Shown: piece by piece, positions 45,019 to 55,949 of the stretch
How positions within the stretch are numbered: the stretch's first letter is position 1
Layout of the letters: every line of letters starts with the position of its first letter
DNA from: Trachythela sp. YZ-2020
Lineage: Eukaryota; Cnidaria; Anthozoa; Malacalcyonacea; Clavulariidae
NCBI GenBank assembly: GCA_016169945.1
Contig: JADLSH010000170.1
Coordinates: forward strand, 496,001-560,000
Length of the DNA stretch: 64,000 bases
Direction of reading: 5' to 3'
The notes under the pieces: generated by a model
The model's database searches: none
What the model saw: only the letters and a program-made list of their open reading frames with translations
Told to the model about the DNA's origin: nothing
Program-made: the position numbers and the translations under genes

Positions 45019-45900
45019 TGTTAAAGCTCCATGCCTCCAATGTGCCTTACTAGTTACTACACCCCAGTGCGGCAGTGCCCCACCACTCACCAAGCCACCA
45101 CAAATGCTACGCAAGGAGAATGCAATCAGTTATTGTTGCCTGCAAAACAAAACACAATTCAAATTTGAAAATCTTCAGAGAGTGTTTTTCTCTTTATTAT
45201 ATTCATTTTGAAATCAATGGCATTTCTTGCAATCTGATTGGTCAAAAATAGTGCGATTAATTCCCAAATCGCATCATCTTGAGTATTAATTGCATCATTT
45301 TTAAACCAATCAGATTGAAGCTCTGCACCACAACAACCAATCAGATTGAATGATAGAATTCAACTAGCCAATCAATTTAAAGAAAAATGTGCTCTGGCAA
45401 ATGACCAAATCTGTTCACCATAAATTGTCAATATACTCTAGACTGCATTTACTGCAGTTTTTTTCATAAAAAAGCAACATAAAGGCAAGTCAAATATTTC
45501 ACAAATAATACAGGCCAAATTATCAACAAAATTTTGAACATTGTCAAAATGTCAACAAAAACAAGTTTCATTTGAGCAACAGCCAAAACTGAACACAAAG
45601 CTGTCAAAGGCACAAGGTATCAAAATATGAAATGATCGATTGTAGTGTCAATGTTTGAATGCACAAAATCACAAGAAACGTTTATCAATTTACATGTAAA
45701 GTCTACGATATCTTTACACTTACTTTTTCGGTCTTTATTTCTAGAAATTCACTCACATAATCACATTTTGCTTGTTTATACTGAGTCAAATTCATGTTGT
45801 TGCTATGCTACGGCATGTCAGGGAGTATCGCGGGTGTGTAAATTGTAAACAAAGACTAATAAAATACTGCTTCCGGTTTAAAAAAATATTTAGATTTCAA
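45019..45900. other. Non-coding part of the 5.7-kb element with small inverted repeat
   Basis: CAATCTGATTGGTC at about 45231 is inverted at about 45303 (AACCAATCAGATTG) and partly repeated at 45330 (CAACCAATCAGATTGA). No coding signal. Confidence 0.5.
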
Positions 45901-45901
45901 A

Positions 45902-46310
45902 ATGAAGCAGTTATTGAGAGTCACAAATTGTGTTCATAACCACAGAAATAACCACGGGCGCGCATCTCTCATTTCAGCGTGGGCCTGGGGACGAGGAAGA
46001 TCAGAAAACAATATGGCTGGCAATAGCTCGCAAAGCGTGAATATTGATAACATTAAAGTGAAAAGAAAGGGAGATACGATTTAAATAGTTTACCAAAGTT
46101 AAAGTACAAGAAGAAGGATAAGCCGAGGTATAAAAGAGGATCGAGAGTAACTGCCACTTCATTTTCCAATGTCAATGAAGTAAGCCAACTACACGACGAC
46201 GTTGAAACTGGAAGTGCTATTGGTTTTGATCAATTTGATACTGGTAGAGAAACCGTCCATCATTACACATATAGTGTTGTTACTGGCACACTTGAGGTAT
46301 TAAAGTACTA
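45902..46310 (+). CDS. Basic N-terminal-type exon in the 5.7-kb element
   Basis: MAGNSSQSVNIDNIKVKRKG then, after a slip at about 46080, KLKYKKKDKPRYKRGSRVTA and FSNVNEVSQLHDDVETGSAI up to YSVVTGTLEVLKY. A basic N-terminus followed by acidic linker. The ATG at 46013 is the likeliest start. No family recognised. Confidence 0.4.
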
Positions 46311-47600
46311 GACTAGAAATACATGCTTGCAGTAACCCCTCGCCCCAGCTGAACATTGCCAGACATTACATTCCAAAACATTACTATTGCTAATCTTTTT
46401 TATCAAAAAATCTGCCATGCAAAGGTTGTAGGCGAGTCGGATATCTGCGTTAAAAACAAATTTTTGGCATAGAAAACAGAATTGGATCCTTGGCTCACAC
46501 CCCTATTCACGACGCAATCAAAGGCTATCGCCAAATGAAATGTTTTACCTGACGTAATCACTGTGGCTTCCTTCATTTTAAATTTGCCATTAAAATTTTG
46601 ATCATTACTCTAATAGTTTGGAAAGAAGAGTGGAAGGAAACAATATTATTTTGGGAAATATATTTTGAAAGAATAAAAAATGGAAATTTTGTTTCAAGAA
46701 GAGGAAGCACAGTAGCCATGGCAACACGATAAAATAAACTTCTTTTCTGGAGTACAAAACAACAGGCACAGAATACTACAAAAATAATTAAAATATTAGT
46801 TGTTTTAGCCATACAAATCTGAGATATATGGTGTAGGTATGTTCTTATGCATTCTATAAGCTTCAAATTAATGTTTAAATGCAACCTTCCGTTTACTAAA
46901 ACGTTGCCAAAAGTTTATAAAACTAAACTGCTTTTTACTTATAAATTAGTTTTTGAAATGAAATCAGTTGAAAATATACAAATTCTCTGGTGTGAAACGA
47001 TTTCGCTTTCCTTTTAAGTTGGAACTTTTTGATAGCATAAAATATAGGATATTTTAATTGTAAAAAAATGAAAATCTATGTAAATAAAACAACATTCTTA
47101 CGGCTATATCAACAATTTAATATAAGAAACTTGCCATATTTTTTCGACTATCTATCTCTATTTATCCTTTTTTATAAAGTATAAACGATAAATTTGTTCC
47201 GCAGCTTTTCCTGAAGTCCCAAAAAGACTTACTGATATGACTTACTCATGTTTTTTTATAATTCGCTCATTCCACTCCTAACAAAGATTAGTGAGATGAC
47301 CACCCATCACAGCGCCCGCAAAACTTGATGAACTTTGGATTTCCCATTGCTTTCCTTTTTTTCCGGGTGTAAATATCCGCGCGGAATTAGTACCCTCGCA
47401 CGGCGCTTCGCGCCGGCTCGGGGATAACGAGAATTTTATAATTATTTAAATCCATTTTTTTGGCATGTATAGTTAAAGAATGAGGATAAAAAACAATTGA
47501 GTTGGACAAATAGATCTGGTGTTGGACGATGTATTTAATACACAATTAATTGGAATTTATTACACATGCACTACAAGCAGATATAATATTTTTAATATCA
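46311..47600. other. Intron-like stretch of the 5.7-kb element
   Basis: AT-rich with a GC-rich island CGCACGGCGCTTCGCGCCGG at about 47397, a motif frequent in hAT-type MITEs. No exon recognised. Confidence 0.4.
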
Positions 47601-47611
47601 ATACTGTTTTA

Positions 47612-49034
47612 TAGGATGTCACTTCAAGTGTTCTCTTGCAAGATTTTCAACCCATGGATACTTAACAAGCAGTGGTGTGTCAGATGAGCCATCAAGATAC
47701 ATATGTTGTTGAAGTATGCAGGTCAAATGCTTTAGTACCTGTCAATACGAGGCTTACTGCTTTTGCACTTCAAGACTATGACGAGTTCTTACGACAGTTA
47801 AAGGTGCTGTATATAATATGCATGTATCTTCATACAGTTTATAAAGATGTTGATATACAGTCTTAAAAGAAAATACTGTATTATATATAGAAATGTATTT
47901 GCATGCTTGCACAATATCACCAAGCACATGTATTGAAGTCCTTAGTAATTATCTGTACGTCAAACACTGAGACACGTCATAAAATATCAGAACAGTTTAT
48001 GAAGAGATCATAAATGGTAGTTAGGTTTGTAAAGGTCTAGGCCCCCACTATTATTCATTTATGCCTCTTCCTTGGTAATTCTATAGACCAGGTGTGACCC
48101 AAAAATATTGAATATGATATATATTCCATTTTCTAGAGTAAAGCATTTCTATTAATCCAGAGAAGCTTGCATCATTTCATTGATGGAACTGTGAATTGGG
48201 TGTATCAATGTTCATGCAATCCTTCGAGAGGAAAACTTATTAGCCTGCTGAACATCAGTATTAAAGAACATTATAATGGTAAGTGCCTATTTGGGTACTA
48301 CATGGTAAGACTTGGCAAGAATTTATTCAAAAATGTGAACAAGTTAGTCATGGTATTCTAAAAAGGTGAATGATACTTTGTTACTACTAGATCCACTTAG
48401 AGTGATCCACTGATGACTTTGTTTCCCAATTTCAAATCCAGTGTTTACACTTAAAGCCTTGGCTTGGTCTGCTTTTGCTTATGTTGTTTAGCTGATTAAT
48501 AAATTGACCATTGGTGGTTGGCCTAGAGTTGATGCTGTTTGGTTAAAGTGGAAACTTGGCTCCAGGCTTGAATTGTAGATACAGCTAAAAGTGTCTGGGC
48601 ATGGGAGCATGTATTTCTTTCCTATGTGATGAGCTAGTGAATGGGATTTTCTCTCTAGAGAAGTTTACTCAAGTGCATCAGAGCAAATAACCTATGTAAA
48701 GATACAGTCAGCACAGCATAACTTAAGATAACATTAAGATAACTTAATGACAATTGTCAATTGTCTCTGAATGCCAACACTATGGATTTCCATTGAAGGT
48801 ATTCCTATTGAAGAATTTAACCCCTTACCAGTAGTAACACAGTGGATATTTTCAGGGTGCAAGATGCGAAGACCGCACATTGTTCCATATGGACCAAGAT
48901 CAAAGAACAGTTCTAGTTTGGTTGGTCAATCTACATCTAATGAAGAAGTCAATTGTGAGTTGAGTGATGACTGTCTGACTGATGAATCGGATGGATCCGT
49001 ATCTGATGATGAACACGTTCTGGCCTCTGGGTGA
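47612..49034 (+). CDS. Downstream exons of the 5.7-kb element protein
   Basis: Exon-like segments: QDTYVVEVCRSNALVPVNTR then LTAFALQDYDEFLRQLK ending at GGTGCT (47672-47801); SLHHFIDGTVNWVYQCSCNP then SRGKLISLLNISIKEHYN ending at GGTAAG (48137-48280); and WISIEGIPIEEFNPLPVVTQ, MRRPHIVPYGPRSK with a Ser/Asp/Glu-rich tail to a stop at 49032-49034. Splice borders are plausible. The middle segment has a CxC (CSC) like the start of a SWIM finger, without its partner residues. Likely the C-terminal part of one multi-exon protein; function unknown. Confidence 0.45.
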
Positions 49035-49486
49035 TGTGAACGACAACCTCAATAAGCTCTTGGACATAACTTGCTGAGACACCTTGTTGAACACTAAAAC
49101 TCTAATGTATGCAAATACTGGGTAAATAACATCACAGTGCATAATGACGTTTTAAAATATTGAATAAAGTTGAATATCGCAAGAATGACCCAAGCTAAAC
49201 AAATTCTTCCAAAGAAGTTGTATATATGTTTTGTATGTATATATAGTCATTTTAAAATGCAAATCAGGAGGAATTTCCGTCACAGTTTCACTTTAACATG
49301 AGATATACAAAGACGCTAGATATCTATCACGATCTAGTATCTACAATGGTCATTAGTGGTTTAGTACATTATTTAAAAAATGCTGGTGATTGGACAGAAA
49401 TTGCAGTCGAGAGCTGCTGCACTCTACGTCAATTTGACATTATTGCCATGGAGAGGTTTTAGGGAAATTCCACCCCTGCACATAGG

Positions 49487-49811
49487 TATAAATATGTTAG
49501 TATGGATTTATCATCGAACCATATAAGTAAAAAAACACAATTAGTTTTTATAGAATTTAAAAAATTAAATGGTAAAGAGCAAACGATATGTTGTAGTAAA
49601 TCTAATCATGAAATAAAAGTTGTTGTATGTTTTGAAAAGGAAATTGATTTTATTGTTCGAGATGGTGGGAAATTTTGGGATAAAACCAGTAATCAACCTA
49701 GCTATAAATATTCGTGTAAATGTGTATTTGAAGAGATACGGCGAAAAATTGATGTATGTTTGTTGGCCGTGTTACGTGTGTAAAGAAGGAAACATTAATT
49801 GTGACAGATAT
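49487..49811 (+). pseudogene. Uncharacterised AT-rich gene, third segment
   Basis: Continues the interrupted frame: DLSSNHISKKTQLVFIEFKK, EQTICCSKSNHEIKVVVCFE and RDGGKFWDKTSNQPSYKYSC; after a slip near 49740, EKLMYVCWPCYVCKEGNINC, running into the duplication ACAGATAT at the foldback border. The CWPCYVCKEGNINC cysteines suggest a metal-binding knuckle. The same A/T-ending codon use as segments 1 and 2 supports one gene or cluster. Confidence 0.5.
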
Positions 49812-52108
49812 TAGTGGTGGGCGATACCACTACTAAAGTATCGATACTTTCGATATTCACAATTCAAAAGATGGTATCGATACTTTTTTAAAATATCGAT
49901 GTTTTCAATACTTGTCATGTGACCGGATTATATTTAATATTTAATGTTACATGAAGTTTTTCATTTAGTTCTTTGCCAAACGAGCATGTAATAACCACTG
50001 ATCTGAATATAGGCTGGATAACGCATCTCTTAATAATTTGATGGAAAAAAGCTGGAAGTCAAGCGGCCGATCAGTGCCGCCACCCGATTCTGAGGCCCTA
50101 CTTTATTATAGATTGTATTACAGAATCCTAGTTTTTTCGCTTTTTTTCCTTTTTAAGTGTTTTTAAGTGTTTACTATCATAAAGATAGAAGCACACGAGA
50201 AGAAATTTGAGCAAAAAATTTGGAGTATTATGGCTTTATAACGCCGTGAAACTGGATTTACAAGTTCGAAGGAGTGAACAGGCAGAACAGCCACATGTTA
50301 GCAATGTATATTTCAATTAAAAATCCACTCAAAATATAGAATTACTGCTACTGGACGAAGGCACTCAAGGAATTTGATGAAATGAACCAGCTCAGCTGCA
50401 GTATGAACAAAAGCGTGAATGTGGTAAGTTTTTAAAACAGGAATTAGGAACAGTGCTACACTGGTTCAATATTCACGTACGGAATAAACTATAAACACAT
50501 ATTAAGTTCTAAGTTAATAACCTAACAAAATTTCCAATATTATTCAACAATCAAATATACTTGATATATAGTAATTGTAACTATAAATATAGTAGTAATT
50601 ATATGATTGGTGGTCAAAGAAAGAGAAGTTTTTCTTCAAGTGTTGTGTGGCTTCATTTCTTGTCCTGGGAGTGCAAATTGCAATTTTGTTAACAGTGCAT
50701 TTGATGAAGTTGTGGATATAATTGTCTTAAACTGTTGTGGCATGCATATGATTGTCTGTTTAGTTCCAACCATAACCATGATTAAGTTATGACAGGAACC
50801 GCAAAAGATGCATGCTTGGAAATGTTTTTTACAGAATTATAGTGTGTCTGACAGTCCAACTCAAGCATGCTATGTCTCAGGGCCTGTTTATATGATCCCG
50901 GCTAGGCGGGACGGGACAGTTGCCAAGATCCCGCTTGCAATATAAAAACTCTACTGAGTGTTTATATGATCCTGCTTCCATCCCGCCTAGCTGGGATCCT
51001 GGCAATCTGTGCTAGGCGGGATGAACAATCTAGCTGGGATCCCATATAAGGCTAGGCGGGATGACCTTTCATTGACCTTGCCTTCTGAGCATGCATAGTA
51101 TGACCTGAAGTACTTAACTGGCTTCATCCCAGCAATGTCTTTGTCCATACAAACAAGCCATCCCATCTAGGCAAGTTTCCCGGCTAGGCGGGACGAAAAC
51201 GTCCTATCCCGCTTAGGCAGGATCATATGAACAGGCCCTGAGACATAGCATGTTTGAGTTGGACTACGGTCAGACACCCTATAATTCTGTACAAAACGTT
51301 TCCAAGCATGTATCTTTTGCAGTTCCTGTCATAACTTAATCATGGTTATGGTTGGGACTAAACAGACAATCATATGCATGCCACAACAGTTTAAGACAAT
51401 TATATCCACAACTTCATCAAATGGAAGTATTCAAGTATATATCAAGTATTCAAGTATATTTGATTGTTGAATCAATAAATTTTGTTAGGTTATTAACTTA
51501 ATATGTGTTCATTTCAGTACGTGAATATTGAACCAGTGTAGCACTCAAGCACTGTTCCTAATTCCCGTTTTAAAAACTTGGCACATTCACGCTTTTGTTC
51601 ATACTGCAGCTGAGCTGGTTCATTTCATCAAATTCCTTGAGTGCCTTCGTCCAGTAGCAGTAATTCTATCTTTTGAGTGGATTTTGAATTGAAATATCAT
51701 AAACAAAACATCACGAACATGTGGCTGTTCACTCCTTCGAACTTGTAAATCCAGTTTCACGGTGTTATAAAGCCATAATACTCCACATTTTTTGCTCAAA
51801 TTTCTTCTTGTGTGCTTCTATCTTTGTGATAGTAAAACTGGCCCGGCCAGAAACGTTTAAAAGGCAAAAAAGCGAAAAAACTAGGATTCTGTAATACTAT
51901 CTATAATAAAGTAGGGCCTCAGAATCGGGTGGCGGCACTGATCGGCCGCTTGACTTCCGGCTTCACTTTTGACAAGAGATGCGTTATCCAGCCTATATTC
52001 AGATCAGTGGTAGTAACAGCTTTTCACAGCGGTATCGAAACAGTGGTATCGATAAAAAAGTACTCGGTATCGTATCGAAATCGATATTCGCAGTATCGCC
52101 CACCACTA
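49812..52108. mobile_element. 2.3-kb near-perfect palindromic foldback element
   Basis: Ends TAGTGGTGGGCGATAC / GTATCGCCCACCACTA flanked by ACAGATAT at 49804-49811 and 52109-52116 (8-bp duplication, hAT type). Nearly the full length folds on itself: TATCGATA motifs near the ends, CGGCCGATCAGTGCCGCCAC, GAATCCTAGTTTTTTCGC, GAACCAGCTCAGCTGCAGTA and GGCCTGTTTATATGATCC all recur inverted. The centre (50890-51230) is rich in GCTAGGCGGGAT. An inner CCACTGATCTGAATATAGGC resembles the ends of the 3.1-kb foldback. No transposase; open frames in the arms are mirrored and not considered genes. Confidence 0.95.
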
Positions 52109-52116
52109 ACAGATAT

Positions 52117-52255
52117 ATAGAGCGAGGAAAAGATTATAGAAAAAAAATGGATTATATTATGCTATGTGAAACAAGCGAATATTATGACAATTTATTTTAT
52201 TTTGATAATTTAAAAAAAGAAAAGCATTTATTTTATTATATTATTGAACTATGAA
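52117..52255 (+). pseudogene. Uncharacterised AT-rich gene, last segment
   Basis: Directly after the foldback: RGKDYRKKMDYIMLCETSEY then YDNLFYFDNLKKEKHLFYYI with a stop at 52252-52254. Composition matches the preceding three segments, so this is read as the C-terminus of the same interrupted frame, or of a neighbouring small gene. Confidence 0.45.
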
Positions 52256-52393
52256 ATTGTAAAATGAGAAGTTTGTTACGAGAAATTGTGATGAGCTGTA
52301 CAATAGATATTCATAAACGATTATGTATTTTTTATACAATATTAACATATACAGAGTGTCCCAAATACTTCAATACTTTCACAAGAAATTTAA

Positions 52394-53400
52394 CTCTTTC
52401 TAAACGGTAGCGTCGAATATCATCCGCCAACGCATGATGATTTTGAGCGCTTGTATCTTTGGCGCCCCTCACCCAAAACGGACGAAAATACCACCAATCG
52501 ATCACCAATCGATTCAGCAAACACACCTGTTCTTGGCTAAATCCAAACAAATCGCTAAATACATTGTTTTACAGATCTCTGTGAGTTTTAACACCTTTGT
52601 AATCTGATATTTATTATTATCGTAAACTAATTATATATTCAGTACCTTTGGTCGATTATAACTTCTGTCGATTATAAATCTGTGGTCGATTATAAATCCG
52701 TGTGACCTTCGCTAATACACCGTTTTATAGAGCTTTAAAAACAGTACATACTGACCAACTTTCAAAGAAACACAATAAAAATTGACAAAGTTACGACGAC
52801 ATTTGAAATGTAGCGTACGGGTCAAACCGGAATTTCAGACGAAAACAACCGGAAAAGGCCCAAACACAAACAAAGACTGTTGCTATGGTTTTTTAAGTGG
52901 CCGGAATTAATTCCCCAGGGTACAATACCCTATATAAGATCTTTTTGTCGGGACTGAAGCGCGTGGGCAAACCATATATAGTCCAACTACGACAAGCGCT
53001 TGCATGTTCGAAAATTCCCGATAAATAAAAAAAAAATCAAAATAAATATTTCTAAAAGCCGTAACGAACGCACGTTTTACAGCCTAAAGAAACAGATAAA
53101 AAGCTAAATTTCGACCATTAGAAGTCTTTCAAGATATTAAAGATATTAAAAGATATTAAAGATTGTTTGAGTTGAACTGAAGTATGACTGGAGGTATGTT
53201 TGGGACTAAACTTTTAGTATTTTTGATTCTGTAATGTTTAGTCGACAAAATAGCCCACTGTTAAAAAGCTTATTTTGTAAGGATTCCAATGGTGTTAATT
53301 TCATTGCCAGGGGGTAAATATTTTGCAAAGGAGATCATACTCAAAGTGCTCTTGCGACAACTTGCGAGAACATAATTAAAATGTGACAGACCAGAAAGAG
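52394..53400. mobile_element. TTAA-flanked element, copy 3
   Basis: Ends CTCTTTCTAAACGGT and ...CAGAAAGAG, TTAA at 52390-52393 and 53401-53404. Longest of the three copies, colinear with copy 2 over almost its entire length. No ORF of note. A partial mariner-type end, AGTGTCCCAAATACTT, lies just outside at 52353. Confidence 0.9.
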
Positions 53401-53512
53401 TTAAGAGAAAAACTACTTATCATTCTCTAAATTGAATAATGGTGGTTCCATACATTAATCAAGATTTCGTTTCATGGAAAAATGAGTAAATAGGAAGCAC
53501 AAGTCTTGGTAA

Positions 53513-54288
53513 GGGAGCGGTCATAAAGTATGTGTACTGGGGGGGGTGGAGGTTAAGTTGGAGGGGTACGAAACAAATTATCTAACCTTTGGGGGGTATG
53601 AGACGAATTACGACATTTGTGGGGGGTACGAAACAAAATATGAGTCTAATACTATGTCTATGATTAAAACAACAAACTTACTTTAATAAAATTGAGTGTA
53701 TGTTCTTATAAATAATTAACTTGCAATGCAGCACAGTAGCATTTATCGGAAAGTGTCTCGATCGGAACCTATTAGTTTGACATCTCTGCAACCTGAACAC
53801 TCTTTGATTACGTAATTTTACCGTCGGGTAGCTCCCCTACTCGTTTAGAATGATTTAAATATTGAAAAAGATATGAAATATGTCACGACGTTCTGTTGAT
53901 GTAGCCATAAATAATGCGCATGGCCAGGACCTCTTTTGACTCTATTATTAGGTACGGAAAAGATAGTCAGGCAAGTCCTATTAATGGAATACTGGCAAGC
54001 ATACAAAAGTACGGATTGGATACATGTGGTGTAAAAGCACTATTAAATTTATGGAAATGCTCAAAACTTGGATTAACAATAACAATTTGTAACAGATTAT
54101 GTTCTTGGCATTTATATTTGTTTCATTTTTTTTGGGGGGGAGGGTGATTGGTTGGGTGGGGGGGTACGAAATATTTAATCACCTTTGAGGGGGGTATTAA
54201 ATATTTTCAGATGCTTTTCGGGGGGGTGCCAAATTTTATGGTAGTATTTTGGAATACCCCCCAGTACACATACTTTATGACCGGTCCC
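53513..54288. mobile_element. PIF/Harbinger-like MITE (GGGACCGGTCATAAAG type)
   Basis: GGGAGCGGTCATAAAGTATG at the left mirrors CATACTTTATGACCGGTCCC at the right; TAA flanks both sides (53510-53512, 54289-54291). G-rich tracts GGGGGGTACGAAACAAA / GGGGGGTATTAAATATTTT repeat within both arms. Interior open frame at 53914-54147 has no transposase motif. Confidence 0.9.
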
Positions 54289-54659
54289 TAAGGTGGGGGA
54301 AATGCCAAAAATGTGCTTTTTCCCATCAATTTTGTCCCAAAACAGCAAATTCAATGCACTTTCCTTTCCCTGCTCAGGCTCCTGTCTCATTGTTAATACT
54401 TTTCACAGTAAACGGAAATGTCTATGCTAACAACAACAAATCGTGAGTTTTACAGCAGATAGCGAGCCTTTTGATTTGAAAATCCTTTTTAAAAGTCTGG
54501 AAACATGTTGAGGCTAATTTCCATAATTTGGACAAGTCACAATATTGGTGTTGCCACCAATAGAAGGCAAATGATTAGTTATTCTGATCAGGCAAATATT
54601 TTTTTGATTGGCATGATATGTTTGTTTTTTAATCAAGTGCGAAAATTTGAATCTTTGGT

Positions 54660-54725
54660 TAACATTAACAAAGTAATACCACAAAGTATGATGGGGGACA
54701 TTTCTTTTGGGACACCCTGCATAGA
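54660..54725 (-). mobile_element. Mariner-end-like fragment
   Basis: On the minus strand GCAGGGTGTCCCAAAAGAAA TGTCCC resembles mariner TIRs. A single end only; the frames 54505-54813 and 54633-54869 that overlap it are therefore suspect. Confidence 0.4.
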
Positions 54726-54999
54726 TTTTCTAAAAAGAAGAAAAATATTGGATAAACAATTTTTAAATAGTGTGGTTTTGTCTTTCATACAAACCGATAT
54801 AAAAAATATGTAAAAAATATTGTAAAAATAAAAAATATATATTTCATTATTATTAAAAAAACGATACAAATCGTGCTAAAACAAATAGCTATGTACAAAT
54901 ATTTTTTTACACATAAAACATTTATTTACAATGACGTAAATACATGGCATGAACATTTTTTGTAGGGTTATGTTTAAAATATGACAGTCTCTTGATATC

Positions 55000-55182
55000 T
55001 TAGCGCATTCTAGCATTCTTTTTTTTAATTATATTGCTATCCCCTTGGTGGCTGTTGTTGTGTTTTGATTTTTTCGCTGTTGTCGTTGTGAAATATTCAT
55101 TCTTTCTTTTTCCTCGCATTTCATTTATCATTTCTTTTAATAGTTTTTCTTTATTTGATAATTCCTCCAGTTGTTCACTCAT
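55000..55182 (-). CDS. Small coiled-coil, Lys-rich ORF
   Basis: MSEQLEELSNKEKLLKEMIN then EMRGKRKNEYF and TTTTAKKSKH, 60 residues. Predicted N-terminal coiled coil and basic tail. It sits in AT-rich DNA next to the tandem repeat. No family recognised; could be a small gene of the AT-rich block. Confidence 0.4.
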   Translation of the reverse strand: MSEQLEELSNKEKLLKEMINEMRGKRKNEYFTTTTAKKSKHNNSHQGDSNIIKKKNARMR

Positions 55183-55317
55183 ATTATATTATATGATTTT
55201 TACATAAATGTGTTAACTTTTTATGAATGTTCTTTAGATGATGGCATACGTTGACGTAGTAAGTGTTAAAAAATGTTAAAAACGATTATTTTAAAAATCA
55301 TTATAAAGTTTTTTTGA

Positions 55318-55665
55318 CAATACGATCCCATGCTAGAATGACATCTGTCATTAACGTCTACATCAAAAATTGAATTAACGTCATTCTACGCCCCACGTAT
55401 GCATCTAGAATGACCTCTATCATCAACGTCTACATCAAAATTGATTTAATGTCATGCTACAACCTCACGTATGATAACATCTAGAATGACATCTATCATG
55501 AACGTCTATGTCAAAATTGAATTAACCCATGTTACGACCCCCACATGATAGCATCTAGAATGACACATCTATCATCAACGCCTACATTAAAATTAAATTA
55601 TTAAAGGTTTTATTTTTTTATATTTTAGAACCGCCACAATAACACCCCATGATAGCGTCTAGAAC
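55318..55665. repeat. Tandem repeat of about 85-90 bp, four diverged copies
   Basis: Each unit contains ATCTAGAATGACATCTATCA, TCAACGTCTACATCAAAATT and GTTACGACCCCCACRTATGATA. Units start near 55340, 55405, 55490 and 55553, diverging by scattered substitutions. Non-coding; embedded in the AT-rich block. Confidence 0.85.
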
Positions 55666-55705
55666 AAATAAAATGAAATAATCGTAGTTTTAAATGAAAT
55701 AATAG

Positions 55706-55880
55706 TTGTACGAACTATTATATAGTTGTAGAGGTGGCTGCAGAAATCCCAAACAAAGACGACTTAACCGTGTGTTCTTCAGTTCTTGTAGAGGGATGTG
55801 TCTCCAGGATAATTTATGTCCTTGTATGATAACCGGCCAATACTGCACGTCTGCTTGCTATCCTGAGATTGTGTGTGAAT
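55706..55880 (+). CDS. Cys-rich fragment, unassigned
   Basis: LLYSCRGGCRNPKQRRLNRV then SSCRGMCLQDNLCPCMITG and YCTSACYP: ten cysteines in about 55 residues. Transposon-associated CRC-like or zinc-binding tails look similar ('C.C...G..C...C.C'). Only this segment is convincing. Beyond 55880 the reading becomes ordinary AT-rich sequence. Confidence 0.35.
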
Positions 55881-55949
55881 TTACGCAAGGATATTTTAGA
55901 TACTTATTCAAGTATCTTTGGGCAATCATCAATAAGTTCAATTGAGTCG

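Larger units (their letters stand above)
43805..49478. mobile_element. 5.7-kb element with 8-bp duplication and OTU-like cargo
   Basis: Termini CAGGGGTGGAATTTC / GAAATTCCACCCCTG with exact 8-bp duplications CACATAGG (43797-43804, 49479-49486). CAGGG-type ends with 8-bp targets are typical of hAT; P and KDZ/Zisupton elements also make 8-bp targets. An inner inverted repeat GGCAATTGCCGTTGTT / AACAACGGCAATTTG (43827-43882) lies next to the left end. The interior carries plus-strand exon-like segments (44.3-45.0, 46.0-46.3, 47.6-49.0 kb) described separately. No classical hAT transposase motif was found. Confidence 0.9.

Noticed and set aside
50607..50792. 61-residue open frame
   Set aside because: Lies in the arm of the 2.3-kb palindrome and is mirrored with differences in the other arm; no known domain.
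53508..54300. G-quadruplex-like or CRISPR-like G-rich repeat region
   Set aside because: The G tracts belong to a TAA-flanked inverted-repeat MITE; there are no regularly spaced identical repeats.
54505..54869. Overlapping open frames on both strands
   Set aside because: They overlap a mariner-end-like GTGTCCCAAAAG sequence and show no domain; opposite-strand shadows of each other.
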